This document shows, piece by piece, positions 7,283 through 9,136 of a DNA stretch of 9,136 bases (position 1 is the stretch's first letter; each line of letters starts with the position of its first letter). The position numbers and the translations under genes were made by a program. The notes below the pieces were generated by a model that saw nothing but the letters and a program-made list of their open reading frames with translations, was not told where the DNA came from and searched no databases. The stretch lies in contig JADHLU010000030.1 of the NCBI GenBank assembly GCA_016780435.1, positions 1 to 9,136 of the forward strand, written 5' to 3'. The stretch comes from Flavobacteriaceae bacterium (lineage in GTDB: Bacteria; Bacteroidota; Bacteroidia; Flavobacteriales; Flavobacteriaceae).

Positions 7283-9041
7283 ATCGGGTCTTTTTTACTG
7301 CTTTGCTCAAAAGGACGCCTGCGGCAATCGCCAACAAGGCCAAAAGCGCGGCGTTAGTGTATTTTTCGTAAAGCAAGTTACCCGTGGCAAACAGCATAGA
7401 ATAGACCAGTACGCATCCGTACAGCATGGCCATTACGCCCTTGGCCAGCACTCCAGTGCTTTTTCGGTCGGTGATGGTTTTCCACCCGGGGCCTGAAAGT
7501 TCTAATTGATCTACGAATTTTTTAAGCGTATCTACCGATTCGGCGGGGGTTAAAAAAGTTACGATGAGCCAAGTGGCCGTGGTGAAAAAGACAATGAACG
7601 GATACTGCATATACCCAGGCATCAAGCCCTCTGGGCCGAACAGGGCTGGTCCCAAATCGGTGAAAGCCAGAAGTATGGAGACTACTCCAGAAACCACCAT
7701 GGCGCTAATCTCTGACCAGGCGTTAATGCGCCACCAGAACCAACGCATCATGAAAAGTAAACCGGTTCCAGCTCCGAACATGAGTATAACGTCGAAGAGT
7801 TGCTTGGCGTTTTGAAGCTGAAGCGCCACAAATCCGCTTAGCGCCATGAGCAACAAAGTAGCCAGCTGACCCATGCGCACTTTTGATTTTTCTGAGGCGT
7901 TAGGTCGGCGCTTGGCGTACACATCGTATACCAAGTAAGAAGCTCCCCAGTTGAGGTGACTTGAAAGCGTAGAAATATAGGCCGCTCCTAGTGAAGCCAA
8001 GACTAGACCTAAGAGTCCGGCGGGCAATTGGGTAAGCATAGCAGAATAAGCCAAATCGTTGCCGAGCTTTCCGGCCTCAACGGCAGGAAATGCTGCTGCT
8101 ATGGCTGCAATGTCAGGGTAGCGGATCAACGAGGCCAAAGCCACCAAAATCCAGGGCCATGGTCTAAACGCGTAATGCATGATATTGAAGAAAAAGGTTG
8201 CGCCAACTGCGTGTCCTTCATTTTTTGCTGCGAGCATGCGCTGTGCGACGTATCCGCCACCTCCGGGTTCTGCTCCGGGATACCAGCTACTCCACCACTG
8301 AATGGCAAGCGGAATAATGAGTAGCAGAATCACCGCTTCAGTATTGTCAAAGCTGGGAATCATACCCAGTTTAGGCGCCACATTTTCATGGGTTATAAGA
8401 GCGTGCAGCCCTCCGATGTCGGGCTGATTGACGATGAAATAGGCCGCACCAATCGATCCGCCCATGGCCGCGATAAACAAGATGAAATCGGTATAGATAA
8501 CTCCTTTGAATCCGCCAAGTGCGCTGAAAAATACGGTAACTAGACCCGCAACCACCACGATGGTGACCGGATTAATGCCTAGCATCACTTGCCCTATCTT
8601 AATAGCCGCAAGGGTCACCCCTGACATGGCCAAGACATTAAATATTAAGCCAAGGTAAACCGCCCTAAATTCGTGCAAAAAAGCCGCAGGCTTACCCGAA
8701 TAACGCAGCTCGTAAAAGCCCATGTCTGTATCAACTCCACTTTTGCGCCACAGTCGTGCAAACACAAAAACCGTTAGTAGCCCCGTGAGCAGAAAGGCCC
8801 ACCAAACCCAGTTGCCCGCTACCCCCTGATCTCGAACGATATCAGTCACCAGGTTAGGCGTGTCTGTAGAGAAGGTGGTGGCCACCATAGAGAATCCGAG
8901 CAACCACCAGGGCATGCTGCGCCCCGAAAGGAAAAATTCTGAAGTGTTTTTAGAGGCTGATCGCGAAGTGTAAAGCCCTATTCCGAGAATTACGAGTAAA
9001 AATGCGCCAATAATGAGGTAGTCGATAAACGCTATGTGCAT
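7275..9041 (-). CDS. Sodium/solute symporter, SSS family (solute unknown)
   Basis: This 588-residue inner-membrane protein of the solute:sodium symporter family (vSGLT/PutP type, LeuT fold) has about 14-15 hydrophobic segments. The first is at 5-24, and SMVATTFSTDTP (51-62) is core helix 1. The segment GAAYISTLSSHLNWGASYL (352-370) is core helix 8. Ser357 and Thr358 align with the Na2-site serines of vSGLT, and the helix-1 backbone around 53-57 would complete the sodium site. The loop at 254-267 (YPGAEPGGGGYVAQ) is typical of a large, poorly characterised Bacteroidota clade. No sugar, amino-acid or sialic-acid gene is nearby, so the solute cannot be named. It is somewhat longer than vSGLT (543), with extra C-terminal helices near 531-581. 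The gene is single, with its own promoter-like site upstream, and ends by overlapping ribE. Confidence 0.93.
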   Translation of the reverse strand: MHIAFIDYLIIGAFLLVILGIGLYTSRSASKNTSEFFLSGRSMPWWLLGFSMVATTFSTDTPNLVTDIVRDQGVAGNWVWWAFLLTGLLTVFVFARLWRKSGVDTDMGFYELRYSGKPAAFLHEFRAVYLGLIFNVLAMSGVTLAAIKIGQVMLGINPVTIVVVAGLVTVFFSALGGFKGVIYTDFILFIAAMGGSIGAAYFIVNQPDIGGLHALITHENVAPKLGMIPSFDNTEAVILLLIIPLAIQWWSSWYPGAEPGGGGYVAQRMLAAKNEGHAVGATFFFNIMHYAFRPWPWILVALASLIRYPDIAAIAAAFPAVEAGKLGNDLAYSAMLTQLPAGLLGLVLASLGAAYISTLSSHLNWGASYLVYDVYAKRRPNASEKSKVRMGQLATLLLMALSGFVALQLQNAKQLFDVILMFGAGTGLLFMMRWFWWRINAWSEISAMVVSGVVSILLAFTDLGPALFGPEGLMPGYMQYPFIVFFTTATWLIVTFLTPAESVDTLKKFVDQLELSGPGWKTITDRKSTGVLAKGVMAMLYGCVLVYSMLFATGNLLYEKYTNAALLALLAIAAGVLLSKAVKKTRFS

Positions 9042-9060
9042 AATTAGGTACGTTTACCGC

Positions 9061-9090
9061 TAAATATAAGTAAAGATGCCGTAGGGCCAA
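9061..9090 (-). promoter_or_regulatory. Bacteroidota-type promoter for the symporter gene
   Basis: On the minus strand, TTG (9088-9090) is followed by 19 bases and TATATTTA (9061-9068). This is one mismatch from the TAnnTTTG -7 element, at the ideal spacing from a -33 TTG. The start site would be near 9056, giving a leader of about 15 bases before the ATG at 9041. Confidence 0.65.
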
Positions 9091-9107
9091 GACCTATTGT
9101 TGGCCCT
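9083..9107. repeat. 8-bp inverted repeat over the symporter promoter
   Basis: AGGGCCAA (9083-9090) and TTGGCCCT (9100-9107) are perfect inverted copies separated by 9 bases. The -33 TTG of the proposed promoter is formed by the end of the promoter-proximal arm. No T run follows on either strand, so a terminator is unlikely and an operator for a dimeric regulator is the better reading. Confidence 0.5.
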
Positions 9108-9131
9108 GCACGCTATCTATCTTAACGTGCA
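9107..9131. repeat. Second short inverted repeat at the window edge
   Basis: TGCACG (9107-9112) and CGTGCA (9126-9131) are perfect 6-bp inverted copies 13 bases apart, sharing one base with the previous repeat. At this length it may be chance. The window ends too soon to tell whether it belongs to a neighbouring gene. Confidence 0.25.
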
Positions 9132-9136
9132 TGCGC

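Noticed and set aside
7255..7296. T run at 7291-7296 after ribE as an intrinsic terminator
   Set aside because: The sequence before it forms no stable GC-rich stem; only 4-bp pairings such as GCCT/AGGC were found on either strand.
7564..8324. Open frames on the plus strand and other frames inside the symporter gene (83, 98 and 60 codons)
   Set aside because: All are embedded in a well-supported 588-residue membrane protein; none has a recognisable domain or its own promoter.
9131..9136. ATG CGC at the very end, as the start of a divergent plus-strand gene
   Set aside because: Only two codons are visible. Candidate -33/-7 pairs upstream have wrong spacing (TTG 15 bases before TATCTTAA), so nothing supports a gene start.
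1..9136. A hidden novel system such as a defence island, mobile element, CRISPR array or biosynthetic cluster
   Set aside because: Every gene fits a known core or transport family with intact motifs. There are no direct-repeat arrays, transposase remnants, tRNA or integration sites, or large unexplained gaps.

Overview
The window reads as ordinary chromosomal core metabolism from a member of the Bacteroidota, most likely Flavobacteriales. The evidence is the flavobacterial-style ribosomal protein L32, the gene order ribE / pdxA-DUF177-rpmF-fabH-accB-accC, promoter-like sites of the Bacteroidota type (TTG or TTTG, 18-19 bp, TAnnTTTG) rather than the E. coli type, and the absence of clear Shine-Dalgarno sequences. 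The taxonomic call is an inference; no rRNA or other phylogenetic marker was compared. About 97% of the window is coding, and no stretch above 100 bases lacks a gene.

Layout. At 1-1762 (+) lie the C-terminal half of succinate dehydrogenase/fumarate reductase flavoprotein (sdhA, cut by the window start) and the complete iron-sulfur subunit (sdhB). They converge on a minus-strand block, with one strong, apparently two-way terminator at 1786-1815. The minus-strand block, in transcription order, is pdxA (6651-5578), a DUF177/YceD protein (5503-4973), rpmF for L32 (4951-4757), fabH (4682-3681), accB (3670-3176) and accC (3164-1815). It joins vitamin B6 synthesis, ribosome assembly and the first steps of fatty-acid synthesis (acetyl-CoA carboxylation and KAS III initiation). 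A good promoter lies just upstream of DUF177, and a terminator-like hairpin sits between rpmF and fabH, so the row is probably not one simple transcript. Divergent from pdxA is ribE (6692-7282, +), riboflavin synthase. Its end overlaps by 8 bp the end of a sodium/solute symporter gene (9041-7275, -), which has its own promoter-like sequence embedded in an inverted repeat near the right edge.

How the genes fit together. SdhAB feeds electrons from succinate to the quinone pool and needs FAD, which derives from riboflavin made by RibE. PdxA supplies the pyridoxal-phosphate pathway. AccB/AccC with FabH begin fatty-acid elongation, and their linkage to rpmF is the widespread coupling of ribosome and lipid genes. 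The symporter imports an unidentified solute with Na+, which fits a marine or saline habitat but does not prove it.

I found no mobile element, CRISPR array, RNA gene or defence system, and no sign of a previously undescribed system. The points worth a second look are regulatory: the rpmF-fabH hairpin, the inverted repeats at two promoters, the shared 40-bp pdxA/ribE region, the cysteine-free L32, and the overlapping convergent gene ends.
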